A stretch of 64,000 nt of DNA. It comes from Cetobacterium ceti (GTDB lineage: Bacteria > Fusobacteriota > Fusobacteriia > Fusobacteriales > Fusobacteriaceae). Position 1 is the stretch's first letter; every line of letters begins with the position of its first letter. The notes under the pieces were generated by a model. That model had not been told where the DNA came from, ran no database searches, and was given only the letters and a program-made list of their open reading frames with translations. Below are positions 37,505 to 46,083 of the stretch, piece after piece. The stretch is from NCBI RefSeq assembly GCF_900167275.1, contig NZ_FUWX01000005.1, positions 186,001 through 250,000 on the forward strand. Reading direction: 5' to 3'. Position numbers and translations under genes: made by a program.

Positions 37505-38147
37505 TAAAAATTTTAAAACCTATGATAATCAAGCCCAGGTACAGAAATCTGTGGCAAAAAATTTAATCGAACTTATAGATAAAAAATTTTATAAAAATAT
37601 TTTAGAACTAGGATGTGGAACAGGTATTTTTACAAAATTATTAAAAGAAAATCTTACTTATGACTCTTTAGATTTAAATGATTATTTTGATTCTAGAGAA
37701 TATTTTACAGATATCCCTTTTAATAATTTTTTTGTAGGAGATATGTCCACTTTAAATTTTGAAAAGTATTCTTTAATTTGCTCTAGTTCTGCCATACAAT
37801 GGATTGAAAATATGGATTTACTTTTTTCGAAAATTTCCAAAGCCACTGATGAATTTATTTTTTCAATTTATATAAAAGAAAATCTTCAAGAGATTAAAAA
37901 TCATTTTAATATCTCTTTAAATTATAAAAATAGTGAGGAAATTTTCAATCTTTTAAAAAAGTATTTTAAAGATGTTACCTATTCAGAGGAAACTTTTAAT
38001 CTTAATTTTTCAACACCTTTAGATGCTTTAAAACATCTGAAAAAAACTGGAGTTACAGGACTAGGAAAAAGTTCTATATCTCTTATTAAATCATATAAAG
38101 AAACTACACTAACATATAAAGTTGCATATTTCATATGTAAGAATTAA
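37494..38147 (+). CDS. bioC: Malonyl-ACP O-methyltransferase BioC
   Basis: SAM methyltransferase, 217 aa, which starts biotin pimelate synthesis by methylating malonyl-ACP. SAM motif ILELGCGTGIFTKLL is near residue 37, with LICSSSAIQWIENMD near 92 typical for BioC. The C-terminal KKTGVTGLGK block is also BioC-like. It overlaps bioG by 11 bases, which supports the assignment. Confidence 0.88.
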   Translation: MKFDKNFKTYDNQAQVQKSVAKNLIELIDKKFYKNILELGCGTGIFTKLLKENLTYDSLDLNDYFDSREYFTDIPFNNFFVGDMSTLNFEKYSLICSSSAIQWIENMDLLFSKISKATDEFIFSIYIKENLQEIKNHFNISLNYKNSEEIFNLLKKYFKDVTYSEETFNLNFSTPLDALKHLKKTGVTGLGKSSISLIKSYKETTLTYKVAYFICKN

Positions 38148-38158
38148 AGGAGGAAAAA

Positions 38159-39274
38159 ATGTTTAACAGTTACAAACCTGATTACTTAGTTATGACAGCT
38201 GGACCTACTATGGTCAGTGGAAATGTTTTACAAGGTAGAGCTAGAAATTTTGGAAATCCAGATTTAGATCCAGACTTCTTTGTTTTCTATGACAACATTT
38301 GCAACAAATTAAAAAAATTCTATGGAACTGAAAAATCCCAGGTTATTATTATGAACGGAGAGGGAATGTTAGGACTAGATGCAGCTTGTGCTTCCTTAAC
38401 TGAACCTGGAGATAAAGTATTAATTATTTCTAATGGTGTTTTTGGAGGTGGATTCGAAGATTTAGTTAAAAATTATGGAGGTATCTGTACTTTATTTGAA
38501 TCTGATTTTAAAAAATCCATCCATATAGATAGTTTAAAAGAATTCTTAGAAAAGAATTCTGACTTTAAATATGCTACGATTGTTCATTGTGATACTCCAA
38601 CTGGTATTTTAAATGATATTGGTCCTATTACAAAACTTTTAAAATCCAAAGGAATTTTAACTGTTGTAGACACAGTTGCTGCTCTTGGAGGAGTTCCCTT
38701 TGAAATGGATAATTGGAATATTGACATTGCCCTTGGAGCCTCTCAAAAGGTTTTTTCAACTCCATCTGGTTTAACAACTATGGCTATTTCTGATGATGCT
38801 TGGAATATTATTTTAAATAGAAAAAATCCTATTCAATCTTTTTATTGTAATCTAGCACTTTGGAAAAATTGTGTAGAAGAAAAATTATTCCCTTACACAA
38901 TGCCTGCTAGTGATTTAATTGCCTTTAATATTGCCCTTGATAATCTTTTAACTGAAAGATTAGAAAGAGTTTGGGATAGACATTTAGAAATGCAAGGTTA
39001 CGTATTAGAAAGAATGGAAACTTTAGGATTAGAACTTTTCTGTGAAGATAATTACTCTCCCACAGTAACTGCTTTTATGGTTCCTGAAGATTTAAATTCA
39101 AATGATATTTTAGACCATATGAAAAAAGAGCATAAGGTTTTAATTGCTGGTTCTTATGGTCCTTTTAAAGATAAAGTTTTAAGAATTGGACATATGGGTG
39201 AAAATGCTCGTTTAGATAGAGTTTTTTACACTTTAGATGCCTTAGAAAAAACTATAAATGATCTAAGAAAATAA
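38159..39274 (+). CDS. Class V PLP-dependent aminotransferase
   Basis: Alanine-glyoxylate / serine-pyruvate aminotransferase-like protein, 371 aa, fold type I. It opens YLVMTAGPTMVSGNVLQG; the Asp-His block VHCDTPTGIL is near 143, VVDTVAALGGVP near 172, and the PLP lysine is in ALGASQKVFSTPSGL near 195. It starts 12 bases after bioC with an excellent AAAGGAGG site, so it is cotranscribed with the biotin genes. Its substrate is unknown: it might supply alanine for BioF or stand in for BioA (both inference). Confidence 0.85.
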   Translation: MFNSYKPDYLVMTAGPTMVSGNVLQGRARNFGNPDLDPDFFVFYDNICNKLKKFYGTEKSQVIIMNGEGMLGLDAACASLTEPGDKVLIISNGVFGGGFEDLVKNYGGICTLFESDFKKSIHIDSLKEFLEKNSDFKYATIVHCDTPTGILNDIGPITKLLKSKGILTVVDTVAALGGVPFEMDNWNIDIALGASQKVFSTPSGLTTMAISDDAWNIILNRKNPIQSFYCNLALWKNCVEEKLFPYTMPASDLIAFNIALDNLLTERLERVWDRHLEMQGYVLERMETLGLELFCEDNYSPTVTAFMVPEDLNSNDILDHMKKEHKVLIAGSYGPFKDKVLRIGHMGENARLDRVFYTLDALEKTINDLRK

Positions 39275-39307
39275 TTTTTTAGCCCTAGAAATCTAGGGCT
39301 ATTTTTT
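39275..39307. terminator. Bidirectional terminator after the biotin operon
   Basis: Perfect 9-bp stem AGCCCTAGA/TCTAGGGCT with T runs in both directions, lying between convergent genes. Confidence 0.8.
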
Positions 39308-40360
39308 ATATTCCTTATCCACATAAATTGAAGTCATTCCTCTTAATAGGGCTCCATATCCCATTTTAAATTCCATAGTCTTTCCAACTTCATAATTTAT
39401 TTTAGAATCTGATATATCCACAACTAAGTGATCGCTACTTCCTCCTATTATTTCCACTCCCTTATCTATGGGATATAAACTTTCACATTCAAAATCTTGT
39501 TTTCCCAAAGCCAATATAGCTCTTTTTCTAAGGCCTCTATCTTTAAACTCTGGTTTTTTCCCAAAGGCATCCATACCCCTTCTTCCATAGGGAACCGATT
39601 CCTTTTCTTTTATTTCTATTATTTCTCCCTCTAAAATAAACCCATCATCCTTTGTTCCTAGAATATTTTCTCCAAAGGCTGTTTCCCTTCCTAAAAGTAT
39701 TCCCTCTCCAATTCTTAAATTATTTATTCTTTTTAAATCCACTTCTCCTAATTGATGATATGAACTAGAATTTCCCCCAGATATTATTTTTAATTTTCTT
39801 CCAATTTTTTCCTCTACTTTTTCAGTCAATTGACTCAATTGAAATATTTTATTACTATCTGGAATAACTCCTCCTACACAGGTGAAATTAGTTCCAATTC
39901 CTTCTAAATTTATGTTTTCCATTTTTTCAACTTCATAAGCCACTTCTAAAATTTCCTCAGGTAAAAATCCCTCTCTTAAATCACCCTGTTCAACCATTAA
40001 AATAACTCCATGTGTTTTATTTAATTTTTTCCCAGCTTTATTTAATTCTTCAATAGTTTTTATTTCACTATTTAAGCTTATATCAGAATATTTAACCACC
40101 TCTAATGCAGTTGATATCATAGGTATTCTTATTAATACTTTTATTAAATCTAAATTTTGAATTTTTTTTAAATTTATTATTCTTGAATCCCCTACCATTT
40201 TTATTCCATTTTCTAAAAATACCTTAACAATTTCTGGTTCACAAGCAAATCCCTTTGTAACTCCCATAATATCAATATTATTTTCCTGAGCTTTTTTTAA
40301 AATAATATTAATATTATTTTTTATTTTATCTAAATCTATTTTAATTTTTGGATAAGACAT
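39299..40360 (-). CDS. Alanine/ornithine racemase family PLP enzyme
   Basis: Fold-type III PLP protein of the ornithine racemase (Orr)-like group, 353 aa. The PLP lysine is in IMGVTKGFACEP near residue 34, and ISGGNSSSYHQLGE near 195 binds the phosphate. The C-terminal beta domain has GRRGMDAFGKKP and GGSSDHLVVD. It differs from Alr in sequence. The substrate could be ornithine, alanine or another amino acid. It is a single gene with its own leader and terminator. Confidence 0.8.
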   Translation of the reverse strand: MSYPKIKIDLDKIKNNINIILKKAQENNIDIMGVTKGFACEPEIVKVFLENGIKMVGDSRIINLKKIQNLDLIKVLIRIPMISTALEVVKYSDISLNSEIKTIEELNKAGKKLNKTHGVILMVEQGDLREGFLPEEILEVAYEVEKMENINLEGIGTNFTCVGGVIPDSNKIFQLSQLTEKVEEKIGRKLKIISGGNSSSYHQLGEVDLKRINNLRIGEGILLGRETAFGENILGTKDDGFILEGEIIEIKEKESVPYGRRGMDAFGKKPEFKDRGLRKRAILALGKQDFECESLYPIDKGVEIIGGSSDHLVVDISDSKINYEVGKTMEFKMGYGALLRGMTSIYVDKEYKK

Positions 40361-40412
40361 ACTACTACTCCCTTAAACGTTATTCACTAAAATTATAACA
40401 TATTTTTTTATG

Positions 40413-40442
40413 TAAAAAAAAAGAGAACTAAAAAAGTTCTCT
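40413..40442 (-). terminator. Terminator after recR
   Basis: Minus strand AGAGAAC/GTTCTCT stem with a 7-base loop, then nine T; it begins directly at the recR stop. Confidence 0.8.
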
Positions 40443-40444
40443 TT

Positions 40445-41038
40445 CTATATTTCAGTTCTTCCCTCTAGAGCCCTAGTAATCGTTGCAGTATCTGCATACT
40501 CAATATTACCACCCATAGGGATTCCACTTGCTATTTTAGTTACCTTAATATCAAAGTGCTTTAAAAGTTTTGTTAAATAAAGTGCTGTAGTTTCTCCCTC
40601 TAAATCAGGATCAAGAGCTATAATAACCTCTTCTACATCTTCCTTAGCAACCCTTTCAAGTAAACTTTTTATATTAAGTTTATCTGGAGTTATTCCATTT
40701 AATGGAGCAATCTTTCCATTTAAAACATGATAAGTTCCCCTATATTTATTTGTTTTTTCTAAAGGAATAATATCTCTACTATCCTCTACTACACAAATAA
40801 TCTTTTTATCCCTTATTGGATCTGAACAAATTTCACAATAATCACTTTCACTGAAATTTCCACAAGTTTTACATTTTTTTACAGAAGTTTTAACATCCTT
40901 TAAAGCTTCTATAAATCTATCCACCTGTATTTCATTCATTTCTAACACATGAAAGGCAAGTCTTGCTGCACTTTTTCTTCCAATTCCAGGGAGTCTATTG
41001 AACTCATCTATTAATCTCTCTAGAGATTTAGTAGCCAT
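40445..41038 (-). CDS. recR: Recombination protein RecR
   Basis: RecR, 197 aa. HhH motif FNRLPGIGRKSAARLAF at 13-29, a zinc finger CKTCGNFSESDYCEIC near 57-72, Toprim domain (VVEDSRDI and ALDPDLEGETT), and the C-terminal Walker-like SGIPMGGNIEYAD. Unusually it is not next to dnaX or ybaB but at the end of the accDA-pfkA string. Confidence 0.94.
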   Translation of the reverse strand: MATKSLERLIDEFNRLPGIGRKSAARLAFHVLEMNEIQVDRFIEALKDVKTSVKKCKTCGNFSESDYCEICSDPIRDKKIICVVEDSRDIIPLEKTNKYRGTYHVLNGKIAPLNGITPDKLNIKSLLERVAKEDVEEVIIALDPDLEGETTALYLTKLLKHFDIKVTKIASGIPMGGNIEYADTATITRALEGRTEI

Positions 41039-41052
41039 TAGTCTTCCTCTCT

Positions 41053-41367
41053 TTACTTAGTAGTTTCTATTCTTCTTACGGCCTTTGTAATCTCTTTAAC
41101 TGATTTGCTAATCTCTCTTCTTTCTTTTCCAAGTTCAGCATTTTTTATAATATAGTCATCAACTCTATCTTCATAGTCAGATTTCATATTTTCGATTATA
41201 TCTATAATCTCCTCATAAGGCATATCAGGTTTAATGTATTCTTTTAAATTTGATAAAAGATCCACTCTTTTTCTATTGTCTCTGATTTTTCTATCATTGT
41301 CTTCAATTTCTCTTTTAATCTTATTTTTTCTTCTAGTTTTTCTTACTAATTCTAAAACATTATCCAT
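41053..41367 (-). CDS. Small coiled-coil protein of unknown function
   Basis: A 104-aa highly charged protein, mostly helical with two likely coiled-coil stretches (about 5-40 and 65-100) separated by a proline near residue 49. No family recognised. It lies between pfkA and recR with gaps of 14 and 25 bases, so it is cotranscribed with them. The position is where YbaB often sits near recR, but the sequence does not look like YbaB. Confidence 0.7.
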   Translation of the reverse strand: MDNVLELVRKTRRKNKIKREIEDNDRKIRDNRKRVDLLSNLKEYIKPDMPYEEIIDIIENMKSDYEDRVDDYIIKNAELGKERREISKSVKEITKAVRRIETTK

Positions 41368-41392
41368 AAGTCCAGCCTCCTAATTTATTCTA

Positions 41393-42358
41393 CTATTTAG
41401 ATAACATTACTGCTAATTCGTAGTCCTTTTTAATATCGTATTTTCTAGTACCTTCCCAAGCAAATGAAATTGGATGAGTTACCAATTGGTTATTTTCAAT
41501 ACCAACCATTACTCCACCCTCTCCTTGCTCTAATAATTCAACAGCTCTTGCTCCCATTTTAGTAGCTAATACTCTGTCAAATCCTGAAGGAGTTCCACCT
41601 CTTTGAACATGGCCTAATACAACACTTCTAACTTCAGTAGATACTTTTTCTCTCATATAGTCCTCTACATCTTGTACTTTTCCTACACCCTCAGCAACTA
41701 AAACTATATCATGTAATTTACCCTGTCTTCTTCTCTCTTTTATCTGATACACTAGCATTTCTAAAGGATTCTCAGCCTCTGGTATTAGTACTCCATCTCC
41801 ACCACCTGCTAAACAAGCGTGTAAAGCTAAATCTCCTGCATGTCTTCCCATTACTTCCATTAAAATTGTTCTTTCATGAGAAGTCGCTGTATCTCTTAAT
41901 TTTGACATGGCATCAAGAATAGTATTTAAACAAGTGTCAAATCCAATAGTGTAATCTGTTCCAACAATGTCATTATCTATAGTTCCTGGTAATCCCACAA
42001 CTTTAATTCCATGTTCCTTTGATAGTAAATCTGCTCCTCTATAAGAACCATCTCCACCTATTACAACAATTCCTTCTATTCCTCTTTTTTTCAAGTTTTC
42101 AGCTGCAATTGCTCTAAATTTAGGATCTTTAAATTCTAAACATCTAGCAGTTAATAAAACAGTTCCACCTCTATCTATAATCCCAGATACATAGCTTCCA
42201 TCCATTCTAAAAATTTCATCATGAAGCATTCCTAGGTATCCTCTTTTAACTCCGAAAACTTCTATTCCTTTGGCCATAGCAACTTTAGCAACAGCTCTTA
42301 CTGCAGCGTTCATTCCTGGTGCATCTCCACCACTTGTTAGAACAGCTATTCTTTTCAT
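41393..42358 (-). CDS. pfkA: ATP-dependent 6-phosphofructokinase
   Basis: PfkA, about 321 aa. ATP site LTSGGDAPGMNAAVRA at 7-22, VIGGDGSYRGA near 102, substrate loop PGTIDNDIVGTDYTIG near 125 with the catalytic Asp, and EVMGRHAGDLA near 162. The TTG at 42373 is in frame, but GGAGG between the two serves the ATG at 42358. It follows accA and may link fatty acid and glycolytic gene expression. Confidence 0.96.
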   Translation of the reverse strand: MKRIAVLTSGGDAPGMNAAVRAVAKVAMAKGIEVFGVKRGYLGMLHDEIFRMDGSYVSGIIDRGGTVLLTARCLEFKDPKFRAIAAENLKKRGIEGIVVIGGDGSYRGADLLSKEHGIKVVGLPGTIDNDIVGTDYTIGFDTCLNTILDAMSKLRDTATSHERTILMEVMGRHAGDLALHACLAGGGDGVLIPEAENPLEMLVYQIKERRRQGKLHDIVLVAEGVGKVQDVEDYMREKVSTEVRSVVLGHVQRGGTPSGFDRVLATKMGARAVELLEQGEGGVMVGIENNQLVTHPISFAWEGTRKYDIKKDYELAVMLSK

Positions 42359-42395
42359 ACTAAATACCTCCAAACATCTATAATAATAGAAAATT

Positions 42396-43337
42396 TTATT
42401 CTACGAATCTTCCCATTTCTCTGAATTTATTATATCTATTTTTTAATAAAGTATCCACATCTATTTTCTCTAATGTTGAAATAGATGATAAAATGACATT
42501 TTTTAGGTTATTTGCTGCACAAATATGATCACGATGAGCTCCACCTAAAGGTTCTGGTATAATTCCATCTATTACATTTAATTCAAGTAGTTGCTTTGCA
42601 GATATTTTAAGATTTTCAGCAGCTTCTGGAGCTTTTGACGCATCTTTAAATAATATTGCAGCACACCCCTCTGGAGAAATTACAGAATAAACTGCATTTT
42701 CTAACATGTATACTTTATCTGTTACACCTAGAGCTAAGGCTCCTCCACTTCCACCTTCACCTATAACAATGGAAATCATAGGAACTTTAATTCCTGCCAT
42801 TTCCATTAAATTTCTTGCAATGGCTTCCCCTTGTCCATGTTCTTCAGCTTCAATTCCAGGATAAGCCCCTGGAGTATCTATAAATGTTACAATTGGCACA
42901 TTAAATCTTTCAGCCATTTTAAATAATCTTAAGGCTTTTCTATATCCTTCAGGACTTGCCATTCCAAAATTTCTATATAATTTTTCTTCAGTAGTTCTTC
43001 CCTTTTGATGTCCTACTACTAAAAATTTTCTCCCATCTATTTTGCAAAATCCTGCAACTATAGCTGGATCATCCTTACACAATCTATCCCCATGAACTTC
43101 TATAAAGTTCTCTGTCATATTTTCTATATAATCAAGAGTATATGGTCTTTCAGGATGTCTTGCCACATGAACTCTATCCCAATCAGATAGTTTATTATAA
43201 ATCTCTTCTAAACATTTTTCTCTATTTATTTCAAGTCTTTCAATTTCTCCAGTTAAATCTATTTTTTTATCTTGAGAAAATTTCTTCAACTCTAATATTT
43301 TTTTATCTAATTCTAAAATTTCCTTTTCAAATTCCAT
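42396..43337 (-). CDS. accA: Acetyl-CoA carboxylase carboxyltransferase subunit alpha
   Basis: AccA, 313 aa. N-terminal coiled coil (1-45), then the crotonase-like carboxyltransferase fold: HPERPYTLDYIE near 78, FCKIDGRKFLVVGHQKG, FIDTPGAYPGIEAEEHGQ near 150 and IGEGGSGGALALG near 190. It follows accD. The accB and accC genes are not in the window. Confidence 0.95.
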   Translation of the reverse strand: MEFEKEILELDKKILELKKFSQDKKIDLTGEIERLEINREKCLEEIYNKLSDWDRVHVARHPERPYTLDYIENMTENFIEVHGDRLCKDDPAIVAGFCKIDGRKFLVVGHQKGRTTEEKLYRNFGMASPEGYRKALRLFKMAERFNVPIVTFIDTPGAYPGIEAEEHGQGEAIARNLMEMAGIKVPMISIVIGEGGSGGALALGVTDKVYMLENAVYSVISPEGCAAILFKDASKAPEAAENLKISAKQLLELNVIDGIIPEPLGGAHRDHICAANNLKNVILSSISTLEKIDVDTLLKNRYNKFREMGRFVE

Positions 43338-43359
43338 TTTATTCCTCCTGTAAAAGGGT

Positions 43360-44232
43360 TTATACTATATTATCTAATACCTTATAAAGAGTTTCTTTCA
43401 TATCTTCTCTTTTACATATTACATCTATCATTCCATGTTTTAATAAAAATTCACTTCTTTGGAATCCTTCAGGTAATTTTTGCTTTATTGTTTGTTCTAT
43501 TACCCTTTGTCCTGCAAATCCAATTAAAGCATTTGGTTCAGTTATTATTAAATCTCCTAACATAGCAAAAGAAGCTGTTACTCCCCCTGTTGTTGGGTTA
43601 ACTGGTATGGATATAAACATCTGCCCAGCTCCTCTTAATTTTTCCAAAGCTGCAGAAGTTTTAGCCATTTGCATTAGTGATAATATCCCCTCATGCATTC
43701 TAGCTCCTCCAGATGTAGAAACCACTATAACAGGAATAGACATCTCAATTCCTCTTTCAATTGCTCTAGTTATTTTTTCTCCAACTACAGATCCCATACT
43801 TCCTCCTAGGAAATCAAAATCCATAGCTGCAATACTAACTAAAATTCCGTTGATTTTACCTATACCTGAAACTACTCCCTCAAGCATTTTAGTTTTTTCC
43901 TTTGCTCTAGTATACTTTTCAGCATATCCAGGAAATTCTAAAGGATCACATGATGTTAAATTTTCATCCTTTTCTTCAAAAGTATTTTCATCTATAAGTA
44001 ATTCTATTCTTTCCTTAGCACTCATACTAAAATAGTAATCACAATAAGGACATTTTTGTAAATTATTCTCTATATCATTTTTGTACACTATTTCCTGACA
44101 ATTAGGACATTTTTCCCATAATCCAGTTATTTTTGTTTTCTTTATCACTGACTGTTCTTCCACAGGAACTTCGTTTTGTGTTTTCACAGTAAGAGTTGCA
44201 TATTTTTTCTTATTTAGAGAAAAAAAATTCAT
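43360..44232 (-). CDS. accD: Acetyl-CoA carboxylase carboxyltransferase subunit beta
   Basis: AccD, about 290 aa. A zinc finger CPNCQEIVYKN...CPYCDYY is near residues 38-60, followed by the carboxyltransferase domain (GFAGQRVIEQTIKQKLPEGFQ, in part, and VVSTSGGARMHEGILSLMQM, in part). Longer upstream starts in this frame exist, but AAAGGAGG lies 7 nt before the ATG at 44232. It is first in the operon accD-accA-pfkA-hypothetical-recR. Confidence 0.94.
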   Translation of the reverse strand: MNFFSLNKKKYATLTVKTQNEVPVEEQSVIKKTKITGLWEKCPNCQEIVYKNDIENNLQKCPYCDYYFSMSAKERIELLIDENTFEEKDENLTSCDPLEFPGYAEKYTRAKEKTKMLEGVVSGIGKINGILVSIAAMDFDFLGGSMGSVVGEKITRAIERGIEMSIPVIVVSTSGGARMHEGILSLMQMAKTSAALEKLRGAGQMFISIPVNPTTGGVTASFAMLGDLIITEPNALIGFAGQRVIEQTIKQKLPEGFQRSEFLLKHGMIDVICKREDMKETLYKVLDNIV

Positions 44233-44263
44233 ATACCTTCCTCCTTTACCTATATAACATCTA

Positions 44264-44292
44264 ATTTTATAAGATTTTTGAATATATTTCAA
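44264..44292 (-). promoter_or_regulatory. Promoter of the accDA operon
   Basis: Minus strand TTGAAA (44287-44292), 17-base spacer, TAAAAT (44264-44269), about 32 bases before the accD ATG. Confidence 0.6.
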
Positions 44293-44299
44293 TAAATAT

Positions 44300-44328
44300 T
44301 TGATTTTGCTAACTATATATTATAGAAT
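44300..44328 (+). promoter_or_regulatory. Promoter of the chorismate mutase-like gene and citC-citXG
   Basis: TTGATT (44300-44305), 17-base spacer, TAGAAT (44323-44328). It lies back-to-back with the accD promoter. Confidence 0.55.
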
Positions 44329-44354
44329 AATTGTTGATAATATTCAGTAAGTAG

Positions 44355-45023
44355 GTGGTTAAAATTACATATAATTTATCTAAAATTAGAGAAGAAATTG
44401 ATAAAATTGACAAGGAAATTGTTAATCTTATCAAAGAACGTATTAAACTTGTTTCTAAAGTAGGAGAAATAAAAGCTGATACTAGAGAAAGAATCTATGT
44501 TCCCGAGCGAGAAGCTGAAATATTTTCAACCCTTGGAAAAAATGAAAATCTTTCAATTGAAACAATCAAACCTATTTTTACAGAAATTATTTCTACCTGT
44601 CGAGCCTTTGAAGATATTTTATCTGTTGGAATTTTAAACAGTAAAAATTCACTTTTAGCACTAAAAGAATTTTTAGGTTCCCAGGTTAATTATACCTTTT
44701 TTTCCAATTTAGAAAATCTTTTTTTTAATTGGAATAAATTTGATTATATTCTTACTCCTATCTCTAATGAGATGATTGATCTTTTTCAAAATTTCTCTTT
44801 AACTACTGTTAATATTCTTACCATAGAAAAAGAACATTTCTTTCTTTTGGGAAAATATGAAAATAGTAATAGAGAAAATATCACTTCTATTTTTGCTTTG
44901 AAAAATAATGAAAATAGATATTATTTAGAATTTATTTCTGGCCATTATAGTTATCCAAATTTCAATATATCCAGAATAAAAAATCAAAATTATATTTTCC
45001 TAGGAACATTTCCTAAAATATAA
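44355..45023 (+). CDS. Chorismate mutase-domain protein with unassigned C-terminus
   Basis: A 222-aa protein. Residues about 8-90 look like an AroQ-type chorismate mutase (LSKIREEIDKIDKEIVNLI, ERIKLVSKVGEIKA, YVPEREAEIF, ISTCRAFED). The remaining 130 residues are AT-rich, aromatic-rich and not recognised; they could be a worn prephenate dehydratase/ACT-like region. The start is uncertain: the GTG at 44355 sits inside AGGTGG, which would fit a rare ATT start at 44364 better. It precedes citC by 20 bases on the same strand. Confidence 0.7.
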   Translation: MVKITYNLSKIREEIDKIDKEIVNLIKERIKLVSKVGEIKADTRERIYVPEREAEIFSTLGKNENLSIETIKPIFTEIISTCRAFEDILSVGILNSKNSLLALKEFLGSQVNYTFFSNLENLFFNWNKFDYILTPISNEMIDLFQNFSLTTVNILTIEKEHFFLLGKYENSNRENITSIFALKNNENRYYLEFISGHYSYPNFNISRIKNQNYIFLGTFPKI

Positions 45024-45043
45024 TTTTAGTAAGGAGTATTATT

Positions 45044-46078
45044 ATGAATCTTGAAATTGTAAATTTAAATAGTAATTATGAAAAAAAAGAAGTTAGAAGT
45101 TTTTTAGAAAACTTTCATTTAAAATATGATGAAACTGTGGATTATTCTATTATAATTAGAGAAAATGATGAAATTGTTGCCACAGCATCTAAAACTAAAA
45201 ATATCATAAAATGTTTTGCTGTAGACGATTCTATGAGAGGGGAGGGATTAACTAATACCCTAGTTACAAATCTTTTAAATAAAATATTTGAAGAGGGAAT
45301 GTTTCATAGTTTTGTATTTACTAAACCTTCTAATATAAATATTTTTAAAGGTGTTGGATTTTCTTTAGTTGCTCAGACTGATAAAGTTGCTCTTTTAGAA
45401 ATTGGAACTAATTCTATAGATAAAACACTTACATCTATTATTAAAGAAAATAATTTAGATATAAATACACAAAAAGCTATATTAATAATGAACTGTAATC
45501 CTTTTACTTTAGGGCACCAATATTTAATTGAAAAGGCTTCTAAGGAAAATGAACAAGTTCTTGTTTTTATAGTTGAAGAGGATAAATCATCTTTTCCATT
45601 TGTTGACAGAATTAAATTAGTCAAAGAGGGAACTTCTCATCTTTCTAATGTTATTGTTCTTCCTGGAACTGAATATATTATATCTTCAGCTACATTCCCT
45701 AACTATTTTTTAAGAAAAGAGGATGACTCTTTAATTGAATATATAAAGCTAGATGTGACAATAACAGGGGCTCAATTCTGTAAAAAATTAGGAATCTCTA
45801 AAAGATATGTAGGAGAGGAGCCTTATTGTAAAGTAACTGAAAAATATAATGAAATAATGTGTGAAATTCTAGGAAAATATGGCGTAGAAGTTATTGTTGT
45901 TCCTCGAAAAGAATCTGAACATATGGCTATTAGTGCTTCAAAAGTTAGAGCCTATTTAAAAGAGGATAACTATGAAGCTATAAAATCCATTGTGCCTTCA
46001 TGTACATATGAATTTTTAACATCTGAAAAAGGGAAGGAGATAGCAGAAATTATAAAAAGTCATAATTCTGCTCACTAA
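45044..46078 (+). CDS. citC: [Citrate (pro-3S)-lyase] ligase
   Basis: CitC acetylates the thiol of the citrate lyase acyl carrier prosthetic group using ATP and acetate. Length 344 aa. A GNAT-like N-terminal domain (about 1-125, CFAVDDSMRGEGLTNTLV) precedes a nucleotidyltransferase domain with the HxGH-like motif MNCNPFTLGHQYLIE near 152 and ISASKVRAYL near 308. AAGGAG lies upstream. It is followed 5 bases later by citXG and is convergent with the citDEF genes. Confidence 0.93.
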   Translation: MNLEIVNLNSNYEKKEVRSFLENFHLKYDETVDYSIIIRENDEIVATASKTKNIIKCFAVDDSMRGEGLTNTLVTNLLNKIFEEGMFHSFVFTKPSNINIFKGVGFSLVAQTDKVALLEIGTNSIDKTLTSIIKENNLDINTQKAILIMNCNPFTLGHQYLIEKASKENEQVLVFIVEEDKSSFPFVDRIKLVKEGTSHLSNVIVLPGTEYIISSATFPNYFLRKEDDSLIEYIKLDVTITGAQFCKKLGISKRYVGEEPYCKVTEKYNEIMCEILGKYGVEVIVVPRKESEHMAISASKVRAYLKEDNYEAIKSIVPSCTYEFLTSEKGKEIAEIIKSHNSAH

Positions 46079-46083
46079 TAACT

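Noticed and set aside
43607-44035. Long plus-strand frame inside accD
   Set aside because: Antisense to a well-conserved gene; such frames arise from biased codon use in AT-rich DNA.
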